From: Anisus vortex
Lineage: Eukaryota; Mollusca; Gastropoda; Planorbidae
Length of the DNA stretch: 64,000 bases
Direction: 5' to 3'
Assembly: GCA_949126835.1 (NCBI GenBank)
Contig: OX421507.1
Coordinates: forward strand, 9,390,121 to 9,454,120
Part shown: one piece after another, positions 23,108-35,394 of the stretch
Layout of the letters: each line of letters begins with the position of its first letter
Position numbering within the stretch: position 1 is the first letter of the stretch
Notes under the pieces: generated by a model
Database searches by the model: none
Told to the model about the DNA's origin: nothing
The model's input: the letters and a program-made list of their open reading frames with translations, nothing else
Translations under genes and position numbers: made by a program

Positions 23108-23274
23108 AAAGTAAAGTATCCCCAGTCAAACATATTTGATCTATAGACTAGGGTCGGCGACGCAGCGTTCACAAATGTCCCCATGGATACGGCATACGTG
23201 GGAGGGATTCGAACCAGGGACCCTCTACATGCCCGTCTAGCGCCTTGCCGCTAGGCCATCGAGGGAGTTCCATA
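23108..23274 (-). mobile_element. SINE-A copy 3, short form lacking the central body
   Basis: On the minus strand it begins with a tRNA-like head with A box TGGCCTAGCGG and intact B box GGTTCGAATCC. Within 25 bases it passes to the SINE-A 3' part (TATGCCGT, GTGAACGCTGCGTCGCCG, GATCAAAT, and an ATACTTTACTTTC tail). About 90-100 bases present in full copies are missing. I considered a real tRNA gene and rejected it: the T stem does not pair properly and the SINE body follows. Confidence 0.8.
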
Positions 23275-24226
23275 AACTATTGTTATCAATGATAACGTGT
23301 CCCCTGCTAAACGATTTTGTCGCATGTGATACAGTTTAAAATGACACACGCTAACGTTAGGAAACTAAACCATCCTCTGCAGCCTCTGCAGCACACCTGG
23401 AGGTATACATTTGTTTAGACACAAGCTAAGACCTCAAAGCTAATTATTATCTTAAGGTATCCTTGGGCTGTACCAGAATCATCTACAGGATACAATATGA
23501 ACGTTAAGACAAAGCTTAGATATAAAACAAACTCTATGCAATACCGCCCAAATCGCCATTTTCAAAAAGTGTATTTATTTTTTATTTATTAAAAAAAAAA
23601 GGGTGGGAATCAACACGATAAGAAGGCTCGTGAAGAGAAGAAGTTGAGAGAAGATAGTGTTGTCAGGCCAAAAACATGATAGAAAACCTGGAAACACAAC
23701 TATTTTAATCCCCATCAAGTACACTTCACTGAAAGACAATGTTTGGCGGTTATCTACCACACTGAAGAGGCATTTAGAAAGAAAAAAAAAGTTCAATTAT
23801 TATCACAGCATCAATATAAAAAAAAAAACATGACGAAGGTCAAACAGACATGCTGGATTAGATATGGGACTTCACAAACCCTACACAGTCTCTGACATTA
23901 TCATATATTAAAAACATTCGCACTCGTCGTCTGCAACTAGTGATAAGATTCTCGAGCCTAGGCTCGGTTAATAATTCAAAGGCGTAAGTACGAGCTGAAT
24001 CAAAATTTGTATACGAAAATGAGGAGGAGAAGAACTAAATGGTAACCGTACAGAATACATTTTTCAGCACTGAAACAAAATCCATCATAGATCCAAATTT
24101 ACAAAATGAATATTAAAAACAACAATGGAAAGTCAACTGTTTAACAAATTTTCGTTAACGTAACTAATGCTTGATCCCACCCAATCGCCCCCCCTCCCCA
24201 AATGAGTGTGCAGTAAATAAAAAAAA
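23275..24226. other. No gene seen
   Basis: AT-rich DNA; nothing recognised beyond A-rich runs. Confidence 0.5.
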
Positions 24227-24484
24227 GTTGGGACCAAATTGGTCATTGGACAGCCGAAGCAGCTTACCAGTTTCTGTGGTCACGGCATACCAGGTGATTG
24301 TGTGGTCAGCACAATGCATAGCCGCCTTTACTTTACCCCCAACTAAGGTAAGGTACCCATCAGAGCTGGGTAGACTAAGGGACACCCTCCAGACCCGCGA
24401 ACAAATCCCTAGCCTTCACGAGTATTCGAACCCAGGACCTTCGGTACGCCAGTCGAACGCGCTATCCCTCGACCACCGTGCCCA
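24227..24484 (-). mobile_element. SINE-A copy 4, full length
   Basis: On the minus strand it has a tRNA-like head, then GAAGGCTAGGGATTTGTT, CTACCCAGCTCTGATGGG, GCATTGTGCTGACCACACA and TATGCCGTGACCACAG, and ends near CAATTTGGTCCC. The 168-codon plus-strand frame starting at 24171 runs through this element and is not a gene. Confidence 0.9.
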
Positions 24485-24489
24485 GTGTG

Positions 24490-27050
24490 TACACAGTATG
24501 GCACAGTATGGCGCCTTATTAATACAAAAGTGGGGTGAATATTACTTTATTTCAAACTGTTTTCTTTATCAGAAAGTCATTGATCAAATTATCAATCTTA
24601 AGAATTCCCATAGGACTTTTATTATTGAGCTTGACTTTATCGTTCGAAACACACAAAAACTGTCTAGTAACGCTTGACAGTTTGTTAGACACAACACACA
24701 AAAAAAAACAAAAAACTGATAACCAAAGTCTCCACCAAATATTAATTGTATCCACACTCCAGTCTGAAAAAAAAACATAGTCCAATACACAAAACCGTTT
24801 CAGTAGACAGAACAACTATAAGGCTAAATACTTAGAGAATTACGAAACCAACAACCTCCATCCCATCCCAACACACACACACCCAACACTCCAATATTAT
24901 TTTGACAAGAACTCCCCCATAGAGACCTTCATGGAGTTATTCTATAAGAAACAAACTAATCTAATCTTCGACCACGGGAGCTGTCTTGAATACTGCAGGC
25001 GTGCCCCTCCCCCCACACCCTCCTAACTCTCCGGGGAGGGGGGGGGAGAAAAGGGCGTTCGAGCAGGACTCTGTGGCTATTCCAGGGAGAATGTCTGCTG
25101 CAACGTTCCGGGGGTACCGGCGTGTATGACTCAACAAAAAGATCATCGTCGGAGTCTCTATGGAGGATTCCAGTTTGAATCACAAAGGATGAGTACTGTC
25201 GCAGTGATTGACTTCTTGGTGGGTGAAGGTGGTAGGGGTGGGAGTGATTTGAGGGGGGGGGGGGGGGTGCGTCCGAAATAACAGACGAAACACGTCAAGT
25301 CACAATAAATAGTATTCTATAGCTTATTTTTATATTGGGATTTTTTTTCCTGGTCTATATCGAAGGAGCAATATTACAATATAAAAAGATGTATACGGTA
25401 TATATTTCTTTGATAGAATGCCTCATATAACAAGAATGTTTGTAAAAGAAAGAGACAACTCCATCACTTCCTTATGTTCAAACAATAATAATTATTATTG
25501 TACGCTACCTTTGATCCAATAGTATAAACAAAAAAACACTGCTTCACGACACGAGCGTTAAGCCGAGGGCTTTGAACAATAATATTGTGTCTTGTTTTTT
25601 TTTATAGTTTTTTTCCAAAGAAAAAAATGCCACTACTCATATAAAATTGTGATATTGTGATATTGCCATGTAGAATTTACAAGATAAAAAAAAAGGAGGA
25701 ACGTTAAAAGAGAAACAGAAGCGCTAACACATACACAAACTACAAACATTTACATTAACATTTAACACACAAAGTTTTGTCCAATTTAACAATGCACTCA
25801 CAAACTGAACAAAATCAAATGTATATTCTATTTTCCTTTCCTAAAATTGTGTTCTCTACTTTTCTCCGCATTTTTTTTTTTAAAGACATAGATCTACCGC
25901 TCAGAGCACACACATACACATTAAAAGGCGAGCCGTTGCAGGGACGATAACAACGTTAACGGAGATGAAGCGAGGACAATCGCCTCCCTCAATCAAGAAA
26001 GACAAGATCCCCAAACTAAGATAATGATGTATGGAGAATTGCGCGTGTAAAAGAAAAAACAACAACACACGCCGAAAAAAAACATGTGTGTGTTTTGTCC
26101 ATTTCGCCACAGACTGGTGGGAGAATAGTGTGTGAGTGTGTACCGCCCTCCCCCCCCCCCCCCACTTACACACACACAAACACATTACATACATACCCTA
26201 CCCATTTAGCGAATGGAAGAAATCACCAGTACATTAGATAGATTAACACCAAGCGCTCTATGCGTGCAGTGTGTCCGCGGATTGTGTTGGGAAAAAGGGA
26301 ATTAATTTATGCTTCATCTGACGTCTAATTCAAATAACCGAACAGAATAACGTCCCCTTCCGATGTTTTTATAAATAATTTGCAAGACGACATTTTCTTT
26401 ATTACCTTGGCTGAATAGTTCATGTATAACATTTCCCAAATATTTGTTTTAAATAAATACAAGAAAGTGTTTCCATCTGACATGCCCACCTAGCACAGAT
26501 ATAAGTGTCCCCATTATTTTTATTGAATGTTTTTTCAACGGACTCGCACACACACTGACACAGAGTTTAATGAGGGCGATGCATGTTTACATTGATTTAA
26601 CTAGCAGCCCCTCCCACCCCCACTCCCTCCCACGTCCCACTCTCCTTCCGGTTCTAAGAAGCAGGAAAAAAAAAGAGGGGAGGGGGGGGATTATTGGAAT
26701 CGTAAGTGTGTGCTCGCACACAATAATGAGAACATCTCACGTGATTGCTTGAGGTTAGCTCCCCCTCCCCACACACACACAATCACCCACACACACAGTC
26801 CTCTCCTCACCACAAAACACACATTTTCAGCTCGGATAAATCTTAGAGAAAAAAAGGGGGGGGGGGATTGGAAGGGGGATGGTCCTCGCAATCCACCAAC
26901 ACTGACACACACACACACACACACTGTTGTTTCCCACCGCCTACTCCCCTCCTCTATAAAAAGGGCCTGTAGAGACATTTAAAAGGACACTTGGATTACT
27001 TTAGTTCGTCATGATGTAGATCCGAGCCAAGCAAACCTAACTTGTAGCTT
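24490..27050. other. No gene seen; 20-bp perfect palindrome at 25482-25501
   Basis: The palindrome is ACAATAATAATTATTATTGT. G15 at 25253-25267 and C14 at 26150-26163 are the other notable features. Confidence 0.5.
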
Positions 27051-27053
27051 AAG

Positions 27054-27231
27054 ACAAGACCCGTATGTAAAAATCACAAGACCCGTATGTAAAAATCACA
27101 AGACCCGTATGTAAAAATCACAAGACCCGTATGTAAAAATCACAAGACCCGTATGTAAAAATCACAAGACCCGTATGTAAAAATCACAAGACCCGTATGT
27201 AAAAATCACAAGACCCGTATGTAAAAATCAC
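27054..27231. repeat. 22-bp minisatellite, eight perfect copies
   Basis: The unit contains AAGACCCGTATGTAAAAATC. The CCGTATG core recurs every 22 bases from 27061 to 27215 with no substitutions, so the array is recent or homogenised. Confidence 0.97.
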
Positions 27232-27239
27232 CTTTTTTT

Positions 27240-28280
27240 TTTAATTCCTTTTCGCCCGAACACAATGGCGCCGTATTTCTATCAATGTAGGCCAACGTAA
27301 AGGCCCTGCAGCATTCCAAGATTTATTGTCTCGCATCTGAAGGTCACGTGCGCCTCCGGACAGAAACTATTTGGACAACTTTCGCTTATTAGACTTATCT
27401 CACCCCCCACCCCCCGCACACACATATCTTCTTTCCCCCACGACACACACACCTTTTACACCTGTTTTTCTCATTTATTTATTTACTAGTGATTATGCCC
27501 GTCAAAATGATGGAGAAACGAATGACTGCAAATGTGTTTTGTTAAGAGATGAAAACAAATTTTACAATTTTTTTTTGAAGGCCAGTGAACATAGAATGGT
27601 GAAGTCGAGAGAGAGAGAGAGCATTTTAAGACTGACTGGTATTGGATTCTTTACTTCTAGAAAAAAGACTCGAAACAAATTTTTTTTATTGTATCTGTAA
27701 CAATGCTTGGTTTCTTGTCAGTATGCGCGCACTCAATGATGTGATGCAGACAGGTTGAACATACGTGGCTTCACATATGTCTAGAGTCCAGACATAATAA
27801 TATGTGCCGGGGGGGAAAGAGGGGGGGAGCTGACGGGACCGACATTTGGTGGTGGGGAAAAGGGTAGGGGGGTGGAAATGGGGGGGGGGGGGGGGACAAA
27901 TGTCCCGATATTAAAGCCATCCATCATACAGAACATGACATGATCTTCTGACATGATCTTGTTGTGTTCCCCGAAACCCCCTTCGTCTAGGTAGGATTTA
28001 TTGAATATTTGGGACTGTGAACTCCCAGAACAGGAAGTATGCAGAAAAAAAATATTTTGAATTGGAGGGCAGAAAAATAGAATAATAAACAAGATGAGTA
28101 GAAGAACACAAAATTCATGTCAACAAAAAGTGCATGGAAGTCTGGTGGTCTTGTGCATGTGTGAAAGGATTAATAGAATACTTTAAAGGAAAAAGATGCG
28201 AGTGTATGTATGCATCTTGTTTTTTAAGCTTAATATTCTGTAGCACAGGCTTGATCTGTCTTTATATGTCGGGTCTTCCG
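27240..28280. other. No gene seen
   Basis: Contains G16 at 27880-27895. Frames on either strand have no recognisable domain. Confidence 0.5.
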
Positions 28281-28329
28281 CGTGCCATTGAAAATCGTTG
28301 TGCGTGCCGTAGGTTGCCCGACACCTGCA
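28281..28329 (-). mobile_element. hAT-type MITE, copy 2, 5' fragment
   Basis: The reverse complement matches the 5' end of the MITE family: TCGGGCAACCTACGGCACGC, then CGATTTTCAATGGCACGCG. No 3' end was found. Confidence 0.7.
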
Positions 28330-28981
28330 CTAGACAACGACAGACGCTGACTGTTTCGTAATAGAGAACTAAAAAATATATACATTTAAATATAAGTTAA
28401 TATCTAACCGTATCACACAGATGAACTTAAAAAAAACAACAACCAGAGATATAACTGATGAAACACAGACGTATACATAAAATCTTTGGCAGATATACAG
28501 GAACAAAATAATAGAGTTTTATTCAAATTAAGGTAACGCTTAAAACTTTGTATTAACACATTTTTAACAGAGTTCATCTCACTATGCGATATCTGATAAA
28601 ATAAATAAAAATAACATTTCTTTTCCCCCATTTTTCTTTTTCTAAAAGTGCTCGTCCTGATGTTATTTTTTCATTCCACGAAACCTTCAGGCCGGAGGGA
28701 GATTTATCAAAATGTTCATCATTGAAACTTAAATACATAAATAAACGTTTAATCCACGGAATGTGTCAAACACACACACACACGCAGAGAGAGCCCTCCA
28801 GGAGAGTGTGTGGCCATGCTTCTTCCCTCACTAAGTTTAGGATGCCACTTATTGGACTAAAGTTGGAGAGGAGGAAGGGGGTGGGTGGAGCACACGGCTA
28901 TAGTGTTAGGTACAATAATAAACTCCACGGCTGGCACTACGCACTACGTACAGAGGATCAGATAAAGAAAGTCATTTTGTG

Positions 28982-29237
28982 TTGAAATGTTCTACAGAGT
29001 TTGAAAAAATACGAGATCTAGACTCTTGTCTCGCCAATAAGATTTCAAAGCAACATTCTTCAATTCGACACATGGAATGGAATGGGTTGCCTGAACAAAC
29101 CAGGAAAACCAATAACTTAACATCATTTAAAACATTAATAAAAAATGCAAGACTAGACTCGGACCACGGATGAGCGTAGGACGCTGCAATAATCTTCTTT
29201 ATAGAAGGAGCGTCTGTAATGTATAAGATAAGATAAG
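28982..29237 (+). mobile_element. Non-LTR retrotransposon 3' end, copy 3, with reverse-transcriptase C-terminus
   Basis: This is the best preserved copy. An open frame (28979-29173) reads EWNGLPEQTRKTNNLTSFKT, matching the WN.LP......SFK pattern at the C-terminus of many LINE and Nimb/Jockey-like reverse transcriptases. The remaining 3' part ends in GTATAAGATAAGATAAG, a short tandem tail typical of such elements. Strongly 5'-truncated, no catalytic domain. The upstream limit is approximate. Confidence 0.75.
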
Positions 29238-29403
29238 ACACGTTTAATAGGATTAACCTAGCCAGCACTATGTTGTGCCCCTACCCCTCCCAACTCTCTT
29301 GGTGATGGGAATGGGGTTCCTATAGATATCAATGCAACGCATTGTTTGTTTGTTGTTTGTTTGTTGTTGTTTTTTTTCTCTCTATAAATTGTATTATAAA
29401 TTT

Positions 29404-29602
29404 AATTATCCCCCTTGAATTTTATTTTAGGATACCTTTAATTAATGCATTATTTTCATTATTATTATTAATATTTGTAGTATTATTATTGTTCAATATA
29501 TTATTTACCAATGCTATAATTTTCTTGTTATGTGTTGACTATGCCTTTATTGTACCTATGTACTATGTGGCAAATAAAATATTGTTCATTGTTAAATCAC
29601 GG
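29404..29602 (+). mobile_element. Interspersed repeat B, copy 2
   Basis: It aligns with 8778-8985 over about 200 bases and includes GTACTATGTGGCAAATAAAA, a possible poly(A) signal. The 137-codon hydrophobic frame starting at 29342 runs through it and has no recognisable function. Confidence 0.65.
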
Positions 29603-29719
29603 CGCGCTTTGGATAAATTTAAAGTAAAAACTTTAAAAAAAAAACACAACATTACATTAACAAACATGATGTATAAACTGATGATAAACTTGTGTACTGT
29701 GTTTAAGTTTATTAATACT

Positions 29720-29792
29720 TGGCTTTTAAAGTGGATTCGAACCCGAGACCACTAGAATAGCGAACCTAGGCGCTACCACTGCAGAAAACTAG
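29720..29792 (-). repeat. tRNA-like sequence, probably a SINE head
   Basis: On the minus strand GCAGTGGTAGCGCC and GGGTTCGAATCC lie at tRNA A-box and B-box spacing. The arms do not form a good cloverleaf and no SINE-A body follows, so this may be the head of another SINE family. Confidence 0.5.
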
Positions 29793-30329
29793 TGAGGCAG
29801 TTGCCGTTTTTGGATCAATGCCACCGACGCCAACTCCCGCCCCCCTCCCTCCACCATCTGATAACAATGGCTATAAACCATTTCACATTTTGTATTTCAC
29901 ACAACACAACTACACAAAAGTTGTTTGTTGTTATTTTTAAACAGAGATTGGTGTTTTATGTTCAAAAAAGATCAATGTTTATATAACGGTTTAAATTTAT
30001 TGCTTTACCATTTGTTTTGTTTTTTTGTGTAGACATCGGAAATTGCCACCCACACCACCACACACACCACACACTACCACATACACTTACCCCCCCCCCC
30101 CCCCACACATTCACACAATACTATCACACTACATAAACAGTGTAAATTGTTGTCTGGGAACGAAAATTTCATTGACTATACATAATACAAAGTGGTAATG
30201 AAATAAATAATTAAGTTCTTGACAGAATGACAAATGGCAATCGATGAATACAGGAAACAAGTTTTCATGCTGCTTTTTTTAATTTAATTTCTCCTTCTCA
30301 ACAAGGTTGTTGGCGACATACTTTGTTAA

Positions 30330-30515
30330 ATGTTCGTGTGTTGAGATAGTTATAAATATATTATGTCATCAAAGTGATCGGTCATTATAATTGCACCATG
30401 TTTTTTTATTTATAGTTATTTTATAATATCCTTCAACAAAAAATTATGTAGTTATAAATGCATTATGTCATCAAACTGATTGGTCACTATAATTGTAATA
30501 TGTGTTATGATTTAA
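30330..30515. repeat. Diverged duplication of about 55 bases
   Basis: AGTTATAAATATATTATGTC...GGTCATTATAATTG near 30348-30395 is repeated as AGTTATAAATGCATTATGTC...GGTCACTATAATTG near 30450-30500. Confidence 0.8.
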
Positions 30516-30547
30516 TTTTACTTAATATTAGCATTAAAAAAAACTTG

Positions 30548-30602
30548 TAGGGGTCGGCAACCTACGAAACGCGTGCCAATCTTGGCACGGAAAGCGATTT
30601 AG
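30548..30602 (+). mobile_element. hAT-type MITE, copy 3, 5' fragment
   Basis: TAGGGGTCGGCAACCTACG opens the element, followed by the CGCGTGCCAATCTTGGCACG hairpin and AAAGCGATTT. The 3' end is missing. Confidence 0.75.
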
Positions 30603-30609
30603 CGTGTTT

Positions 30610-32070
30610 TCTGGTTAATTTTATGATGCGTGTTTTAGATGCACTTACTAAATGCTCCTGTGATATAGGCCTACTTAGCATTTACCTCAACAACAGAAGA
30701 ACGAAGATCACATTAAGCTCTCTAAATTATTTGTTACTTCTTCCTCCTCCTATTAATAAGAACCAGCCCGCGGAGCTAGTCGCCCTCGTGCAGTGGCTCG
30801 TTACAAAACCACATAGTTCAACATTCTAAAGCGGTCAGGTAATCCTCCCAACAGTTTAAAAAAAAATAAAAGAGAAAAAAAAATACAAACAAAACTTGAA
30901 CGCATTCTGTTCTTATATTTATACTTGGCTCTTTTACCTATAGCTCCTGCATGGCTCCTACCTGGGGGCTCCTGGAGCTATCCACTTCCCCAACGTGTTT
31001 ATTTACCAAAACGTAAGTCGGCCACTCGAAGCCTTTTCCTCACCTCTTCAAGCCAATTGGGAAATAGAACCACACGGAAAAAAAAATTGGCGCGGGGAGG
31101 GAAGGGAGAAGGGTGGAGGGAGGGAGGGGGGGGGGACCCGACCTGAAAGTATCATTCTGGAACCCTACCAGCTAAGCACAAGTATGTCTTGTCCCAACAA
31201 TGGCTGACCACTTAGAGAATACTTCAGCTTTTTTACCTTTGCCACTATGTCGGATTTTTTATTAAAAAAAAAAAAAAAGACCGAAAGAAAAACATAGCTA
31301 CCAAATGTGAATAGAGGGTTATGCGGTTGAGTTGGGCTGGGAGGGGGGGGGCTAGGGTTTGTATTATGTTCCTCCTTGAGATAGAAAGCAGATGGCCACT
31401 ACTCCCCTCCCCCCAGAGGACGAGAGATAGCCTGAATGCTTTGTAAGGTTTTCCAACCTTTCGATTCTCGCGTCAACTAAATAACGGACAGCATGCATTT
31501 GTTATCAGATGTTATCAGATGCCACAAAACAACGATACCGAAAACAGAAGAAATCTACAACAACATATTTTGTCCCTCCATTACTCACGTGAACATGAAC
31601 AAGAACTGTTGAGTCCGTTGTTGTTTTATTAGTTGTACGAGTTGAGTGGAAGAAGCATACAGGAAGAATGTGTAGCCATACCAATTATACATCGTTTTCA
31701 GTTGTCCCTTTCAATCTGTAGGTGTTGGGGACCCCCTTAAGAACTGGATTGGGATAGACTCAATGAAATCTCTACACCTCCGCCTCCCATTCCCACCCCT
31801 TCTTTTCCAGTAAAAAGAAACAGGAGCAATATTAATAATGACGTTTAATCAAATTTATGTTTGTGTAACAAAGCATATACAGATGGTTATCAAGGCGTCA
31901 TTCGATAACAGCGGAGGCAATCTTTGTTTTTTGTTTACGTTTTACAGACAGACAGTTAGACAGACGGACAGATATATAGATACCCTGGGTAATAAAAAGT
32001 TCTTGATAAACGCTCATGTCTACAGCTTGCACGCGCCAACTATTGAGTCCACGATCTTTGTGTATATCCA
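30610..32070. other. No gene seen
   Basis: Intron-like DNA with G-rich stretches near 31090-31135 and an A15 run at 31264. Confidence 0.5.
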
Positions 32071-33465
32071 CATTCCCTACACTATATGAAACCTGTAGCC
32101 GCTTCATTCCCTACACTATATGAAACCTGTAGCCGCTTCATTCCCTACACTATATGAAACCTGTAGCCGCTTCATTCCCTACACTATATGAAACCTGTAG
32201 CCGCTTCATTCCCTACACTATATGAAACCTGTAGCCGCTTCATTCCCTACACTATATGAAACCTGTAGCCGCTTCATTCCCTACACTATATGAAACCTGT
32301 AGCCGCTTCATTCCCTACACTATATGAAACCTGTAGCCGCTTCATTCCCTACACTATATGAAACCTGTAGCCGCTTCATTCCCTACACTATATGAAACCT
32401 GTAGCCGCTTCATTCCCTACACTATATGAAACCTGTAGCCGCTTCATTCCCTACACTATATGAAACCTGTAGCCGCTTCATTCCCTACACTATATGAAAC
32501 CTGTAGCCGCTTCATTCCCTACACTATATGAAACCTGTAGCCGCTTCATTCCCTACACTATATGAAACCTGTAGCCGCTTCATTCCCTACACTATATGAA
32601 ACCTGTAGCCGCTTCATTCCCTACACTATATGAAACCTGTAGCCGCTTCATTCCCTACACTATATGAAACCTGTAGCCGCTTCATTCCCTACACTATATG
32701 AAACCTGTAGCCGCTTCATTCCCTACACTATATGAAACCTGTAGCCGCTTCATTCCCTACACTATATGAAACCTGTAGCCGCTTCATTCCCTACACTATA
32801 TGAAACCTGTAGCCGCTTCATTCCCTACACTATATGAAACCTGTGGCCGCTTCATTCCCTACACTATATGAAACATGTAGCCGCTTCATTCCCTACACTA
32901 TATGAAACCTGTAGCCGCTTCATTCCCTACACTATATGAAACCTGTAGCCGCTTCATCCCTACACTATATGAAACCTGTAGCCGCTTCATTCCCTACACT
33001 ATATGAAACCTGTAGCCGCTTCATTCCCTACACTATATGAAACCTGTAGCCGCTTCATTCCTTACACTATATGAAACCTGTAGCCGCTTCATTCCCTACA
33101 CTATATGAAACCTGTAGCCGCTTCATTCCCTACACTATATGAAACCTGTAGCCGCTTCATTCCCTACCTACACTATATGAAACCTGTAGCCGCTTCATTC
33201 CCTACACTATATGAAACCTGTAGCCGCTTCATTCCCTACACTATATGAAACCTGTAGCCGCTTCATTCCCTACACTATATGAAACCTGTAGCCGCTTCAT
33301 TCCCTACACTATATGAAACCTGTAGCCGCTTCATTCCCTACACTATATGAAACCTGTAGCCGCTTCATTCCCTACACTATATGAAACCTGTAGCCGCTTC
33401 ATTCCCTACACTATATGAAACCTGTAGCCGCTTCATTCCCTACACTATATGAAACCTGTAGCCGC
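32071..33465. repeat. 34-bp minisatellite, about 41 copies
   Basis: The largest array in the window. The unit contains CATTCCCTACACTATATGAA and AACCTGTAGCCGCTT. Units are almost identical. I see single changes at 32844 (TAG to TGG) and 32874 (CCTG to CATG), one 33-base unit near 32956 (lost T), one CCT to CTT change near 33061, and one 38-base unit near 33166 where CTAC is duplicated. Units abut with no spacers, so it is not a CRISPR. It starts abruptly after TATATCCA and ends at GTAGCCGCC. Confidence 0.98.
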
Positions 33466-33584
33466 CAAGTCCCACGAATACACTACACCATGTTAGTCGG
33501 GTTGGGTTGAGTGGGGTGAACTGCTGGTGAGAAGGTGTATAAGATCTCTGTTCAAGTAGTCTCCTATGTAGTTCTCCACACCAG

Positions 33585-33609
33585 CCCCCCCCCCCCCCCC
33601 CCCCCCCCC
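33585..33609. repeat. C25 homopolymer
   Basis: The longest G/C homopolymer in the window, 120 bases after the 34-bp array. A second C17 run lies at 33771-33787. Confidence 0.95.
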
Positions 33610-33834
33610 ACGCCCCATCTCGCATCCTTGTCATTGTGCAAGGGTTAAGAAAACGAAAGCGGAGACGAGAAGATGTTCACTCGGCGCTGCTCACATTTCC
33701 AGGCCGACACCTCGGGCCGGAAGTAAATCTACCATATTGCCCGGGCTGCTGCGGCACCCCCCCCCCTCCTCCCCCCCCCCCCCCCCCGGTGTGTCAAGAG
33801 TCCGGGCTGGGATGTCCTCCATATTTACGACCAG

Positions 33835-34330
33835 CTCCGAAATACCGTGAAACATGGAGGGTGAGAGGGCTCTAGAGAGAAAGTGAGAAAAAAAGACAGA
33901 ATAGAAAAGATAGAGAGTGAAACGATAGAGAGTGGGAGGTTGTGAGAGATTGAGTGAGAGAGAAAGATGGAGAGGGTAGTCCTAAGTGTGTGTGTGTGAG
34001 AAAGAGTGAGAGAAAGATGGAGAGGGTAGTCATAAGTGTGTGTGTGAGAGAGAGTGAGAGAAAGATGGAGTGAGAGTGAAAGAGATAAAGAGAGAATGAG
34101 ACCTGGATGGTGAAACTGAAAGAGTTAGAGAGAAAAGATTGAGAGAGAGATTGAGAGAGAGAAAAAAAATGGAGAAGGTATGTGTGTCAGAGTAGAAGAG
34201 TGAGTGATAGAGAGATGAAAGGAGAGAGAGTGAGAGAGAATGAGAGAAAGTAAGTGTTAGTAGTGTGTGTGTGTGAGAAAGTAAGGAAAAGAGAAGAATA
34301 GTGAGAAAATGAAAGTCAGACAAAAACATG
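33835..34330. repeat. Polypurine tract with a 60-bp tandem unit
   Basis: The plus strand is dominated by GAGAGAAAG. At 33960-34075 a 60-base unit (AAGATGGAGAGGGTAGTC then AAGTGTGTGTGTG) is repeated about twice. Such mirror-like purine DNA can form triplex structures. Confidence 0.85.
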
Positions 34331-34339
34331 AGACATGTT

Positions 34340-35390
34340 TTCTTTTCTGAATTGTATTAATCGCCGTTCCCCTGGTACATAATGGCCTCAAGGTCCATCA
34401 CGTGGTAAACAATCAGAGAAGGTCTGTGTTTAATTCAATACACAGAAAGGTAGGTAACTCTGGTGGCAATAAACGGGCCACCTTTTCATTGGACTTTTCT
34501 TTTATTTTATGAATCCCTTTGTAAAAAAAAAAAAAAAGTCACCGAACAGACAAGACTTTTAAAACATGACCATTGAATTAGTCGGTAGTGCTCCCCTTCC
34601 CTGAAACTATAGACCACATAGTTACGGCTACAGACGTGGAATTTACTTAAGTGTGGATAGGGAGGAGGAGGGAGGCACATGCGGTACGGCTGCAGCAAAA
34701 GGATGCCAAATGTTACGGCTCTGCAGCTAAAGGATCCCAATGTTACGGCTACAGCTAAACGACCACACAACGCAACTGCTAAAGGTTCAAATCAAAACGC
34801 AACTTCACCAAAAATTGGAACGTCCCGAGCGGGGCGAGGTGGGGGGTGGCTAAGGGGCGGGACCCAGTTCGTAACATTGCCTAACGTAAACCAGGGCCGA
34901 AATGAAATTTGTCAACAAAAGAGTTGAGGGAGGGGGGTAGGGGTGGGGGTGACGACAATCAATATTATTGTCCCACTCGTCGGCATTGACACAATGACAA
35001 TGCCCGAGGTACGACGAGGAGGTGGGGGAGGGGGGGGGGGCGTGACATTCTGTGTGCGCAGCTAATGCCGGCGTTTTTTTCTTTAAAGTCACACGGTGCA
35101 ACGCTCCAATGCAGTTCTCATAGGTTCTTGTTTGTTCTGGTACCGCCAGACTCGCAACAGCAGAACCCAACCATCCCCCCTCCCTTTTCCACTGGTACTT
35201 CCCTCCTCCCCCTCCCTCCCTCCCCATCACCTCCGGGGGGGCTCTAACAAGTTCATCACAGCCTTGTGTTGACATCCCCGATGGGTGAACAACAGAATGG
35301 GGGGGTGGGGAGGCTCTAATTGATGTGTGGCCATTGATTTCACTTTACTCAGAGGGATCAATAGTAAATCAATACACTACGGTCTTACTA
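34340..35390. other. No gene seen; small AAAGG/TGTTACGGCT repeat
   Basis: TGTTACGGCT recurs at about 34708 and 34740 with GTTACGGCT at 34620, a short irregular tandem. The 141-codon minus frame (34850-35275) shows no domain. Confidence 0.5.
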
Positions 35391-35394
35391 CTGC

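Noticed and set aside
23200..23274. Possible tRNA gene on the minus strand with good A and B boxes
   Set aside because: The T stem does not pair and the SINE-A 3' body follows directly; interpreted as a SINE head.
24171..24677. 168-codon open frame, the longest in the window
   Set aside because: It runs through SINE-A copy 4 in antisense and into AT-rich DNA; no domain.
29342..29755. 137-codon hydrophobic plus-strand frame resembling a membrane protein
   Set aside because: It overlaps interspersed repeat B and T-rich DNA, where poly-T and ATT codons give Phe, Ile and Leu.
32071..33465. CRISPR-like direct repeats
   Set aside because: Units abut with no unique spacers and the genome is eukaryotic; this is a minisatellite. 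The same applies to the arrays at 1911, 27054, 38081, 45017 and 60696.
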